Positions 9,072 through 19,100 of a DNA stretch of 41,804 bases are shown here, one piece after another (the first letter of the stretch is position 1; each line of letters starts with the position of its first letter). The position numbers and the translations under genes are program-made. This stretch comes from an uncultured Bacteroides sp. Its GTDB lineage: Bacteria > Bacteroidota > Bacteroidia > Bacteroidales > Bacteroidaceae. Under the pieces are notes generated by a model that saw nothing but the letters and a program-made list of their open reading frames with translations, searched no databases and had not been told where the DNA came from. The stretch covers positions 1 to 41,804 of the forward strand of contig CAJJYX010000006.1 in NCBI GenBank assembly GCA_905197435.1. The letters are read 5' to 3'.

Positions 9072-10817
9072 TTACCAACCGGGGTTATTTTCGATACCAG
9101 TCTTCCAGTACTCGCCTTCGGGTATGGGATAGAGGTACATCTTTTCGTTGAATATACGGCTTTGTGCCACCTTGCGGGTGATGGTGCCGTTGTCGGCTAC
9201 GTCAATTCCTATGATGTCGCGTCCCAAAGCTTTTTCGGCCACATTCCAGCGGCGTACGTCCCAGGCGCGGTGTTCTTCGAAAGCCAGTTCCACTGTGCGT
9301 TCCTTACGGATGAAGTTGCGCATTTTTTCTTTGCTGTTGAGGTCGGTGCGGTCGGCCACGTTGCCTGTGATGCCGGCACGGTGACGGATTTGGTCGAGTG
9401 CATCGTACACTTCAGTACAAGGGCCTTGCACTTCGTTCACGGCTTCGGCATAGTTCAGCAGGATTTCCGAGTATCGGATGAAGCACCAGAGGCGATAGGA
9501 ACTTCCTCCGTGGTTGTTGCTCAGGATAGATTCCGGAATCAGCTTGCGTACGTAGTAGCCGGTCGGCGTGGCGTTGGCATTGCCTACCGGGTTGTCACGT
9601 TGTCCTTTCACTACGTTGATGGTACCGTTACCCCAGTTGATGCCGTGGTACAGAATGGAGGCATTCAGGCGTTGGTCGCGGTTGGCCCACATGTTGGCAT
9701 CGCTGTAGGCGCTGCCGGGATTGATGGCAGGCTGTGTGCCGTTGTATGCCGGTGCTCCTGTTTCGTCATAGTTTTGGAAGGGGGCATTCCCGTCTGCCAT
9801 GTCATACATGTCTATTAGGTTTTGTGAAGGGCAGAGGCCTCCGTTACCACCTTCTCCCACCGGGGTGTCATTGGAAATACTACCCCAGCTTATCGTACCG
9901 TCGTTGCGGTAGAAAATCATCTCCTTGTTGCCGTTGGTAGGTGTCTGTAGCCAAGCGTTGGTCAGGGCTGTCTTGGCATCTACGCCTTGCATCAGCGTGT
10001 ACAGGCTGCCGTAAGTGTCAATGAAGCCTTTGTTGGCTTCGGCGGCTTGCTGCCAGGTGATGCCCGACTCTGTGCTGTAGCGCGGACTGGCCATGTAGAG
10101 CATGATGCGGCTATAGAGGGCGCGTGCCATCGGCTGGTTGATGCGTCCGTATTCCTTGTAGGTGTCATTGTTGGCCAGCAATCCGTTTTCGCACTCTTTC
10201 AGCTCTTTCAGGATAAAGTCTATCACATGCTCCTTCAGTGTGGGGCGGACGGTGTAGTTGCTCAGCAGGTCACCGTTAGGGTCGAGCACTTCGGTCACTA
10301 TGGGGATGGGGCCGTAGCGTAGGAAAAGTTCCCAGTTGAACCATGCGCGCAGAAAGCGGGCTTCCGAGATGTAGTTCTGTTTCTTGACCAGGTATTCGTC
10401 TTCAGACAGTTCGGCGCCTTTGGGCACGTTTTCGATGCGGGTCAATATCATGTTGCATTTGCGGATGCCGCGGTAAAAATGTTCCCAGGTATCGGAAAGT
10501 TCAGCTGCACCGCCTCCACCGTAGTAGTTGCCGATGTTGAATGTGGTGCGTACTCCTCCATTGGCATAGCTGGTTTCGGCCAGGTCGGTAGCGGCATCCA
10601 GCCAGGAACGGTTGATGCGGCTTGCACCGTGGCGCAGGAAGTTATAGGTATCATTGTGGAACTGGGTCATCATGCCCCAGTCACTGAATACCTCATCGCC
10701 TGTCAGCTCGCCGCTTGGTTGCTTGTCGAGGAATCCACCGAACATATCCTCACAGGAGGTGAGGGTGGTGGTAGCAATGCCCAAGGCAAATATGCTATAT
10801 AATAATTTCTTTTTCAT
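9072..10817 (-). CDS. SusD/RagB-family glycan-binding lipoprotein (first pair)
   Basis: The 581-aa lipoprotein (signal ending LTSC, Cys22) partners the SusC encoded just upstream, 8 bp away. It shows FLDKQPSGELT after the anchor, RYSEILLNYAEA at 448-459 and ERTVELAFEEHRAWDVRRW at 506-524, all family hallmarks. Apart from these shared signatures it is quite unlike the second SusD of this operon, so the two pairs probably differ in ligand size or branching. Arabinan as the ligand is inferred from the neighbouring enzymes. Confidence 0.93.
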   Translation of the reverse strand: MKKKLLYSIFALGIATTTLTSCEDMFGGFLDKQPSGELTGDEVFSDWGMMTQFHNDTYNFLRHGASRINRSWLDAATDLAETSYANGGVRTTFNIGNYYGGGGAAELSDTWEHFYRGIRKCNMILTRIENVPKGAELSEDEYLVKKQNYISEARFLRAWFNWELFLRYGPIPIVTEVLDPNGDLLSNYTVRPTLKEHVIDFILKELKECENGLLANNDTYKEYGRINQPMARALYSRIMLYMASPRYSTESGITWQQAAEANKGFIDTYGSLYTLMQGVDAKTALTNAWLQTPTNGNKEMIFYRNDGTISWGSISNDTPVGEGGNGGLCPSQNLIDMYDMADGNAPFQNYDETGAPAYNGTQPAINPGSAYSDANMWANRDQRLNASILYHGINWGNGTINVVKGQRDNPVGNANATPTGYYVRKLIPESILSNNHGGSSYRLWCFIRYSEILLNYAEAVNEVQGPCTEVYDALDQIRHRAGITGNVADRTDLNSKEKMRNFIRKERTVELAFEEHRAWDVRRWNVAEKALGRDIIGIDVADNGTITRKVAQSRIFNEKMYLYPIPEGEYWKTGIENNPGW

Positions 10818-10825
10818 GTGCTCTG

Positions 10826-13800
10826 TCAGAATTTAATGTTTACACCAAAGTTTACGGTTTTCATAATCGGATAGCGGTTGGAACCGTTGCTTTCCGGGTC
10901 AACCAAGTCATCCAGATGATCCCAGGTGATAAGGTTGTTGGCATTGACGTAGAGGCGGCAATCACTCATACCCACTACTTTTGACCAGTTTCCTGGTAGC
11001 GTGTAGCTCAGTTCGATGTTCTTCAGGCGGAAGAAAGCGCCGTTCTTCAGGAAGAAGGAATTCTGACGCTGGTTGTGGTCGCCGTAGCTGTCGTAGTGTA
11101 GCAGAGGGTATTGGGCGCTGGCCATATTTTCGCTTTCGCTCTTTGCGGGATTCCAGCGTTGCAGGTGATGCTCTTTCACTTTGCCGCCGTTGACGAAGGC
11201 ATACATGGCTTCGGCATCATAGTAGCGGCTTACGTGGTCTACGCCTTGGAACATGACGCTGAATCCCCAACCCTTGTAATTGACGCCCAGTGTCAGTGCA
11301 TAGGTGTTTTCGGGTACATCGCTATAGCCGATGAAGGTTTCGTCGCGTTCGTCGATGAAGCCATCCTTATTCATATCACGGTATTTCAGGTCACCGATTT
11401 GCACGTTTCCGAAGGTGGAGGTCGGCAGTTGTCCGTTGTCAATGTCGGCTTGCGTCACAAATCCGTCGCATAGCAGGCCGAAGTATTGGCCGATGGAATG
11501 TCCCTCGCGTTTGCGGTATCCGGTCTTCAGGGCCGGTTCGTCCATGTTTTTGATTTCATTCTTGGCATGAGAAAAGATTAAGCCCACGTTATAGGTGAAA
11601 TCCTTGCCGAGGCGTTTGCTGTGCTTCAGTTCGATTTCAAAACCCTTGTTCGTTGTTTCACCCAGGTTGGAGGCTGCCATGGTGGTTCCTGTCCATTGCG
11701 GGCGTGTGAGGTACTCCGTCAGGATGTCGTTGCGCCTTTCGTAGAAGAAGTCGATGTTACCGTTCAGCAGTCCGTTCCACAGCCCGAATTCGAGGCCGAC
11801 GTTGTACTTGTGGGCGCGTTCCCAGGTGACACCGTAGTTGGGGTATTGCGACTCGTAGATACCACTCATACCGGTGTTGCCGAAGTAGTAGTCATTGCTT
11901 AGTTGCTGCCAGTTTTCTTCGTAGAGGAAGCGTTGTGCCACTCCGCCCACCTGATAGACATCGTTGCCTACTTGTCCGTAGCTGGCGCGCAGTTTCAGAT
12001 TGTTTAACCACTCGGAGCTGCCGGCCATGAATCTTTCATTGGTGATGCGCCATCCCAATGAAAAAGCGGGGAAGAAGCCGAAGCGCCTGCCTTTCATAAA
12101 GTTCTCGGAACCGTTGTAACCGAAGTTCACTTCGGCGAGGTAACGGTCATCGTAACCGTAGGTGGCACGGCCTACCAGACCTTGGTAGCGCTTGGCCAGC
12201 TCGTCATTTACGCGATAATCGTTCTGGTTATAAAGCGCCATACCCGTCACGTCGTGTTTGCCGAACTTGCGGGCGTAGTTTACCTGCGCTTCCATATAGA
12301 GCTTGTAGACGGCATTGCGGTCTTGCGAGCCGGCCAGTTCGCCGTCACTGTTGAAGCGGTTGTAGGCATCGATATTGTCGTAGTCGTCGCGGTTGTTCAG
12401 CTCGTAGGTGGCAAACGACTTGCTGTATAGTTTCTTGTTGAATGAGTCGTAGTCGAATGAAGCCATGGCTTTGACACTGAGTCCTTGGGTCAGCCGGTCC
12501 ATCTTGTAGTCGGCGATGAAGTTGGTTTCGTTGATGGTATTGGTGGAGCGATAGAAACCGGCTTCGGACAGACGTCCCACGATGTTGTTCTGGTACTGTG
12601 AGCTGCCGCCGTAGATGTACTGTCTCTTTTCGCCGTTCTGCACTTCGGTCTTCACGGGGAAGAGCCAGCCCGGTGTGTGGTTCATTTCGTAGAAGATTTC
12701 GCTGTAGTTGGCACTTTCGCTGCTGTTGGAACCGCCGCGTTCCTCAAAGCGTGTACCGAAGTTGACGGAGATGGTCAGGTCTTGGGTCAGGAAGAGGTCC
12801 ATGTTGGCACGGAAGGCATAGCGGGTGAAACTGGGGCTGGAGGAATTGCCGAACTTGTCGTTGCTCAGGTCTTTCACCAATCCCTGCTGGTTGTAGTATT
12901 CGGCCGATGCATAATAACGCATACGTTTTGTTCCACCGCGAACGCTTACGTTGTAGCGTTGGGCCGGAGCGTTGTTTTTCAGCACTTCGTTATACCAGTC
13001 CACGTTGGGGTAGAGCATGGCATCGATGCCGTTCAGCTCGCCTGCACATGACTTGCGGAACATCTCCAGGTCGTTGGCAGAGTATTGTGAGGGCAGGCCG
13101 TCGTTGGCGAGGGCTTCTTCCAGCACCCCCAGTGACTGGTAGGAGTTCAGGTAAGTGTCCTTTCGGGTGGGGCTTTGAATCTGGTAGTTGGCTGTCAGGC
13201 TCACTTCGGGCTTCTGCTCCTTGCCGCGCTTGGTGGTAATCAGCATTACGCCGTTGGCACCACGCACACCGTAAACGGCTGTGGCCGATGCGTCTTTCAG
13301 CACGGAGATGGTTTCGATGTCGTCCGGGGCAATCTGCGAGAACGAGCGTTCCACTCCGTCTACCAACACCAGTGGCTGGGCATCGCCTGCAAAGGTGGCG
13401 CGCCCGCGGATGTAAATCTGTGTGTCGTCCGAGCCGGGTGCACCGGAAGTCTGCGAGGTAATCACACCCGAAATCTTTCCGGCGATGGCTTGTGATACAT
13501 TGGCGGCAGGCGAAGAAAGCAGTTCCTTGTTCGAAACCTGGGAGATGGCACCTACCACGCTCTCTTTCTTCTGGGCGCCATAGCCCACAACTACCACTTC
13601 CTCCAGCATTTCACTGTCTTCTTTCATTTGGATGTTGAAGGATGTTTTGCCTGCCACGGCAATCTCTTGTGTCTGGTAGCCTACATAAGAGATTTGCAGT
13701 ATGACACTCTCGCTGCTTACTGTGAGTTTGAAGTTACCGTCCAAATCGGTAATCACACCGTTGGTGGTACCTTTTTCTACTACGCTGGCACCGATGACGG

Positions 13801-13951
13801 GGCCGAACGCATCGTTCACGACACCGTTCACCTGCTTGCCCTGGGCAAAGAGTTGTTGCTCGGCCAGCAGCAGGCATACAGCCAGCAGCATTCGGAAGAA
13901 CGAGTTTCGTTTCTTCGCTTTTATAGCATTGTTTGATATACCATTATTCAT
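10826..13951 (-). CDS. SusC-like TonB-dependent outer-membrane transporter (first pair)
   Basis: This is a canonical 1041-aa SusC: signal peptide (cleavage near residue 37), carboxypeptidase-regulatory-like domain (about 41-110), Ton-box-like EEVVVVGYG (117-125), plug (about 130-245, with IYIRGRATFAGD, LVLVDGVER and AVYGVRGANGVMLITTKRG) and a barrel ending VNFGVNIKF. It imports glycan fragments using TonB energy. It lies 25 bp downstream of the surface glycan-binding protein gene and 8 bp before its SusD, the usual arrangement. Confidence 0.95.
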   Translation of the reverse strand: MNNGISNNAIKAKKRNSFFRMLLAVCLLLAEQQLFAQGKQVNGVVNDAFGPVIGASVVEKGTTNGVITDLDGNFKLTVSSESVILQISYVGYQTQEIAVAGKTSFNIQMKEDSEMLEEVVVVGYGAQKKESVVGAISQVSNKELLSSPAANVSQAIAGKISGVITSQTSGAPGSDDTQIYIRGRATFAGDAQPLVLVDGVERSFSQIAPDDIETISVLKDASATAVYGVRGANGVMLITTKRGKEQKPEVSLTANYQIQSPTRKDTYLNSYQSLGVLEEALANDGLPSQYSANDLEMFRKSCAGELNGIDAMLYPNVDWYNEVLKNNAPAQRYNVSVRGGTKRMRYYASAEYYNQQGLVKDLSNDKFGNSSSPSFTRYAFRANMDLFLTQDLTISVNFGTRFEERGGSNSSESANYSEIFYEMNHTPGWLFPVKTEVQNGEKRQYIYGGSSQYQNNIVGRLSEAGFYRSTNTINETNFIADYKMDRLTQGLSVKAMASFDYDSFNKKLYSKSFATYELNNRDDYDNIDAYNRFNSDGELAGSQDRNAVYKLYMEAQVNYARKFGKHDVTGMALYNQNDYRVNDELAKRYQGLVGRATYGYDDRYLAEVNFGYNGSENFMKGRRFGFFPAFSLGWRITNERFMAGSSEWLNNLKLRASYGQVGNDVYQVGGVAQRFLYEENWQQLSNDYYFGNTGMSGIYESQYPNYGVTWERAHKYNVGLEFGLWNGLLNGNIDFFYERRNDILTEYLTRPQWTGTTMAASNLGETTNKGFEIELKHSKRLGKDFTYNVGLIFSHAKNEIKNMDEPALKTGYRKREGHSIGQYFGLLCDGFVTQADIDNGQLPTSTFGNVQIGDLKYRDMNKDGFIDERDETFIGYSDVPENTYALTLGVNYKGWGFSVMFQGVDHVSRYYDAEAMYAFVNGGKVKEHHLQRWNPAKSESENMASAQYPLLHYDSYGDHNQRQNSFFLKNGAFFRLKNIELSYTLPGNWSKVVGMSDCRLYVNANNLITWDHLDDLVDPESNGSNRYPIMKTVNFGVNIKF

Positions 13952-13976
13952 ATGATTATAGTATTTTGATTAAAGG

Positions 13977-15824
13977 TTATTGTTGCGGTTCGGTTATCGC
14001 ATAAGGGAAGAAGCCCACTTTGCGGATGTCGAGGTAGTTTCCGTCGAGTACAAAGAAGAATCCGATTTCGCCTGATATGCCTTCGGCAGAGAAACGGTAG
14101 TCGGGCAGCATTTCTCCATTCTCCTTCTTCACGCGGGCCAGCAGGCTGAGGTTTCCGCCGCTGTTGGTAAGGTAGATTCTGGTGGTGGAGTTGTGCATAT
14201 CCTTCACGAAGGTATCCCAGTTGAAATCGTGGACTATATTGTTTCCGTCATATTTGTCTCCCCATCCGTAGGCATCGGAACGGAGCACGAAGTATTCCGC
14301 ATAGCCTGCTTCGCCAAAGGCTTTTCCATTAGTGCACACCAGTACCCAGTTGTTATGGTTTCCGCCGGTGCCGGTGTTCCCGTTGATGAATTCGTAAGCG
14401 AAGTTTGTGAAGTTGCCGTTCAGCACGTCCAGGTCGGAGAAGGTAGTCCACCAGGCAGCCGAGCTGTCTGTAGCCCCCACCACGTAGTCCGTAAAAGTCT
14501 GTCCGTTGAATATTTCGTCTTTGGAGATTTCCAGCCAGGAGTTTTCGCAAGTCAGGAAGCATCCCCAGGTGTCGCTGATGTTTCCGTCGAAGTCGAAGGT
14601 GTAGTGATAGGTCTTGCCTGATGTGCAGGTAATATCGGCCACCATAGCCATGTGTCCATCCTTGCGCGTCAGGGTGAGGTCTACCCAGGAGTTTTGCATG
14701 TCGGGCACGAAGCTACCGTCGTCGAACTTGAATTCATGTGTCATGGTTCCGCTGTCATAATAAGTTCCCCATCCCCAGGCATCGTTGCGGAGTACGACGT
14801 ATTCTGCGTAACCAGCTTCACCGATGGCCTTTCCGTTGGTAATGACCAGCACCCAGTTTTCGTGGTTGGCTCCGGTGCCGGTGGTGTGATTGTAGAATCC
14901 GAGGTTTATGCTACCGTCACCGGTGTGGGTAAAAAGGTCGGAGAAGGCGGTCCACCACGGAGTAGAGTAGTCTTCACTGCCTACGATGAACCAAGGGCTT
15001 ATCTCGTCGCTGCCTGTGCCCGGCATCTGGCATTCGCTGTCGGTTATCTGGTTGCGGTAAATCTTGATTTCGTCTATCCACATTTCCTGTGTGGGGGTGT
15101 CCGAACCATTGCCTATATATAGATAAGGTGTACTTGCCATGAACTGTACAATCTTGCTGAAATCGAATTCTGCTTCCGGTACAATTTTGTCTATGCATTG
15201 TTTGCCGTCTACGTATATGCTGTAGCCGTCATTGCGTACGGTGACAGCCATGTAGTGCCATTCTCCGGCAGGCAGCAGCAAGGGGTTCTTTGATACTTTG
15301 TTTGTTTCGGGGTTGTTGGCTTCGTACTCTCCGTCTACGCCTTCGTACTTCAGCCAGCCGTTGGCGGTGATGAACATGCGTTGTGCGCCGTTGCTGTTCT
15401 GGAAAGAGAACAGTGCACCGGTCAGGTCCGGTTCCAGTTCCTCTTTCGTTTCGTCATCGATGCGGAGGGCCTGTTTCACCCAAAATGTCAGCGACACGCC
15501 ATTCTGGGCTTTGTAGGCGGTCAGTGGATTGAAAGTACGGGCATAGCCATTGGGCAGGTGCAGCACGTTTCCGTGGTCATCGTCTTTTTCCACCATGGCG
15601 ATGTCTCCTCCCTCATAAGCATAGTAGTTGAAACTTTCGGGGATAAAACCTGTTTCTCCCTCTTTTTCAGACGGTTCGAAGTCAATGTTTGCAACCTGTT
15701 CCAGTTTAGGGTAGATGTCCGTGCCTGCCGGTGGATCCATTTGCCCCCACTCCTCGCAGGCCGAAAATGAAAGAACCGTGATTGCCGCCATAATAAAAGA
15801 CGGCCACTTTCTTGTCTTCTTCAT
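13977..15824 (-). CDS. Surface glycan-binding lipoprotein: LamG-like domain plus two tandem repeat domains
   Basis: This 615-aa lipoprotein (Cys23 in FSAC) is the first gene of the leftward operon. Residues about 60-262 look like a LamG/concanavalin-A-like beta sandwich (LTFWVKQAL, WHYMAVTVRNDGYSIYVDGK, MWIDEIKIYRNQ). Two homologous repeats of about 160 aa follow, near 278-437 and 446-604. They share a WW pair (290-291; 458-459), a TGTG.NH.NWV strand (315-325; 484-494), GEAGYAEY (335-342; 504-511) and a closing W/YL.I strand. The repeats look like tandem carbohydrate-binding modules with exposed aromatics. By position it corresponds to surface glycan-binding proteins such as the recalled BT_0365. 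No catalytic residues are apparent. Binding of arabinan is inferred. Confidence 0.8.
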   Translation of the reverse strand: MKKTRKWPSFIMAAITVLSFSACEEWGQMDPPAGTDIYPKLEQVANIDFEPSEKEGETGFIPESFNYYAYEGGDIAMVEKDDDHGNVLHLPNGYARTFNPLTAYKAQNGVSLTFWVKQALRIDDETKEELEPDLTGALFSFQNSNGAQRMFITANGWLKYEGVDGEYEANNPETNKVSKNPLLLPAGEWHYMAVTVRNDGYSIYVDGKQCIDKIVPEAEFDFSKIVQFMASTPYLYIGNGSDTPTQEMWIDEIKIYRNQITDSECQMPGTGSDEISPWFIVGSEDYSTPWWTAFSDLFTHTGDGSINLGFYNHTTGTGANHENWVLVITNGKAIGEAGYAEYVVLRNDAWGWGTYYDSGTMTHEFKFDDGSFVPDMQNSWVDLTLTRKDGHMAMVADITCTSGKTYHYTFDFDGNISDTWGCFLTCENSWLEISKDEIFNGQTFTDYVVGATDSSAAWWTTFSDLDVLNGNFTNFAYEFINGNTGTGGNHNNWVLVCTNGKAFGEAGYAEYFVLRSDAYGWGDKYDGNNIVHDFNWDTFVKDMHNSTTRIYLTNSGGNLSLLARVKKENGEMLPDYRFSAEGISGEIGFFFVLDGNYLDIRKVGFFPYAITEPQQ

Positions 15825-15876
15825 AATACAGATATTAATAGTTAAACAAATTGTTTCTACTCAGTAAGTAGTACCG

Positions 15877-15939
15877 CAAAAGTAGCGTATGACATCCGGA
15901 TAGAGGTGGACAAATGAACATAAGAGGTGGATAAACGAA
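15877..15939 (-). promoter_or_regulatory. Promoter and candidate regulator operator of the leftward arabinan operon
   Basis: On the minus strand the -7 box TACTTTTG (15877-15884) matches TAnnTTTG and would give a leader of about 45 nt. Upstream are two direct repeats, AGGTGGACAAA (15904-15914) and AGGTGGATAAA (15925-15935, plus-strand text), 21 bp apart. The gap from the nearer repeat to the -7 box is 19 bp, and there is no TTTG -33 box: the repeat end occupies that position. The same design, in the same orientation to transcription, stands before the rightward operon at 20522-20581. This fits an AraC-type activator overlapping the -33 region. Confidence 0.75.
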
Positions 15940-15983
15940 TAATGGGTGTAAAAGATACATTCTTACAGTGGGATACTTCAAAT

Positions 15984-16093
15984 TGTCAGGCACTTGTGTT
16001 CTACCTGACAGACACTTGTACCCATCCTGACAGACACCGGAGTCTGTCGTGACAGACACTGGTGTCTGACAAGTTGAACACTTGTGTTTGATA
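15984..16093. repeat. 22-bp-period dyad array A
   Basis: Units begin at 15984, 16006, 16028, 16050 and, more weakly, 16072. Three carry TGACAGACAC exactly and the first has TGTCAGGCAC. Dyad centres fall at 15994.5, 16016.5, 16038.5, 16060.5 and 16082.5. The best units are GACAGAC-6 nt-GTCTGTC (16029-16048), CAGACAC-TG-GTGTCTG (16053-16068) and AACAC-TT-GTGTT (16077-16088). The array makes up about a third of the 333-bp gap between the regulator stop and the SGBP gene; the promoter and operators lie nearer that gene. There are no unique spacers, so it is not a CRISPR array. Function is unknown. Confidence 0.85.
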
Positions 16094-16157
16094 AGCATGC
16101 CGGATATGTCATTCACCGGCAGCCCTCGAAATGGAAAGAAGTTTCACCGGAAATGCC

Positions 16158-19100
16158 TCAGGAATGTGGTTGTTCGTTCAGCAGTGTACTGGGGCTGATG
16201 TTGAATTCCTTGGTGAAGCAGCGGCTGAAGTACTTGGGATCGTTGAACCCCACTGTATAGGCTATTTCAGCTATGCTCATGCTTTTGGTATATCGGCTTT
16301 TCAGTATCAGTTCGCGTGCCAGGTTTAGACGGTAATTGCGGATGAACTGGTTGGGTGACTGGCCCAGGAGGCTTTGCAGTTTCTGGTTGAGCAACGACTT
16401 GCTGACGCCTGCGGCCTCGCTGAAGTTACCGACTTCAAAGTTGGGGTCTCCGTAATGCTCTTTGACTATCTTCATGATGTGGGCTATGAACTTCTTGTCA
16501 CCTGACTCGTCATTGAGGTTTAGTGTCTCCATGTCCATGCTGACGGCGAATTTTTGCTGGTAGCGTTTTCGGCTTTCCAATATGTTCTCTATGCGGACCA
16601 GAAGCAGTGCCTCGTCAAAGGGCTTCAGCAGATACTCGTCCACACCGATGCGATAACTCTCTATACGGGATTCCTGTGAAGTTTTGGCGGTCAGCATCAA
16701 GAAGGGGATGTGGGAGATGGAAAGATTTTCCTTTACCCGGCGGGACAGCTCGATGCCGTCCATGACGGGCATCATCAGGTCGCTGATGATGAAATCTATG
16801 TTTTGTGTATTCAGTACATTCAGGGCTTCTTCTCCGTTGGCGGCTTCGGTCACCCGGTATTTTTCGCGCAGGATGGAACGGATATATCCCCGCATGTCGG
16901 GGTTGTCTTCCACCACAAGGATGCTGAGCCGTTTAAACTCGCTGTCGGGCAGCTGCGTCGGTATGCCGGGGAGGATGGGTTTGGTGCCGACAAGCTGTGT
17001 GGCTGTCGGTTGGACTTCCAAAACAGGTAACAACAAGCGGAAAGTGCATCCGGCGGTGTGGTTGTTGTGTACTTTGATTTCACCGTTCATGGCTTGCACA
17101 ATGCGTTTGCACAGGTAGAGGCCGATGCCACTGCCCGACTGCCCGTACATGGGGTACTTCGTTTGGTTTTGCACCTGGTAGAAGCGGTTGAATATCTTCT
17201 CGAGGTCTTCGTGGGGTATGCCGTTGCCGGAATCGCTGACACTGATGTAGAGCGATTCGCAGCGTTTCTCAGTCCGGGGCAGCAGGGCGATGAAGAGCGA
17301 CACGTTTCCGCCGTCGGGTGTGAACTTGATGGCATTGCTCAACAAGTTGGTCAGTACCTTGTGCATGGCCTCTTCGTCATAGCTTATCCGGGTGTTTGGC
17401 AGATGGTGATAGAACTTCAGGTTGATGTTCCGTTCGCGGGCAAAGATTGCGAAGGATGCCACCAGTTCATTGGTGAATTTGTTGAAGTCTCCGGGTGTGT
17501 TGACTATCTCCAGCTTGCCGGATTCTACCTTGCGGAAGTCCATCAGTTGGTTGACGAGCGACAGCAGGTATTTGGAGTTTCGTTCCACGAATTGCAGTTG
17601 CTCGATGACTTGCGGGTTGTAGCTTAGTTTCAAGGCGCGGGCTATGGGACCGATGATAAGTGTGATGGGAGTGCGGAATTCATGGGTGATGTTGGTGAAG
17701 AAGGTTATCTTGTCCAATGTCAGCATCTGTATCTTGTGTGCCAGTTCCGCAAGTTTGGCTTTCTGCAAGGATATTTTTTCATTCTGTTCCGTCAGCAGAT
17801 GGTTCTGCAGGGACAGTTCTTCGGTTTTCTCTTCCAGCAGCAGTTTCTGTTCCTTCAGCTCACGGGTGCGCTGTTCCACCTTGTGGTGCAGCAGTTCGCT
17901 GACCCGTTTCAAGTTCCGGATGCGCCATTGGTAGAGCTGCCAGGTGGCTACGGCGGAGGCAATGATAACCAACAGTATGAACCAGAGTGTTTTGTAGAAA
18001 TAGGGCTTGACGTCAATGGCCAGTTCTGCTATCTGTTCTTGTCCGTCTTCATGGTAGGGGATGTATTTCACTTGCAGGGTGTATTTCCCCGGCGATAGGT
18101 TGGTGTACCTGGCAAATCGGCGGTTGGTCGGTACGGGTATCCATTGCTTGTCAAATCCGGTGAGGCGGTAACTGTAGGATCCGGTATGTCCCGGTTCGTA
18201 ATTGAGTGCCGAAAATTCCAGCGAGAACGACTGTGTGCTTTCGTGGATGCTGATTTCGTGGGTGAAGGCCAGGTCTTGCGGCAGCAGTCCGTTGCCGGCT
18301 TGTACCTCCTCGTTGTCTACCCATAGCCGGGTGAAGCGCAAGGGAGAGGACTGTGCGGCACGAAAGGGAGGGAGTTCGGGGTCAATGGCCACCATGCCTG
18401 CTACATGGCCGAAGTATAGTTGGTTGTCGGCAGAACGGCAGGCGGCATTCCAATAAAATTGGGTACTGGTCAGTCCGTCTTGCCGGGTGAAGTTGATGAA
18501 ATGCTTTTTTGCGGGAAGGAAGCAGGAAAGTCCGTTGTTGGTGGCAAGCCAGAGGCGGCCTTTGGCATCGCCCAGGATGTTGCGTACGCAGTTGTTGGGC
18601 AACCCTTCTGCGGTGGTGTAGGCTTCGAAACGTTCTTTGCCGTTGGGGTCGGTGGTTCGTCGGTAGAGGCCGCATCCGTTGCTGCCAAGCCACAATGTAC
18701 CGTCTTCGGTTTGGTGGAAGCAGTCTATCTTCTCTAACAGTCCGGATTCGGGTTGGTCGAGCTTGTATTTCAGGTGGCGGTACCGGAGGTGGTCTTGTGC
18801 TGTTGTCCGGAGCGAGTGCAGGTCGATGACGTATGCACCTTCCAGGCAGCCTATCCATAACTGTCCGTCGTGGTCGATGATGGAGCCGATGCATCCGTGT
18901 ATGTTCCGGGCTATGGAGTCGGGCAGGAGTGCGGTCATCTTCTCTTGTTCCAGGTCGTAGAAGTAAAGGCCTTCATTGGCTCCCACCCAGATACCGTCAT
19001 TGATGGGGTCGTAGGTCAGTGAGCCGATGAAGTTGATGGGGTAGTTATTGCAATTGGCGGGTGTAAGGGTTTGCGGCTTGTACTGCGGATTTTTCTTGTC

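Noticed and set aside
15984..16093. Possible CRISPR array
   Set aside because: Units are directly abutting 22-mers with internal symmetry and no unique spacers, and no cas genes are in the window. The same holds for 39163-39295.
15835..16116. A 93-codon minus-strand open frame in the gap before the SGBP gene
   Set aside because: It is a translation of the 22-bp array and the operators, has no family likeness, and would overlap the promoter.
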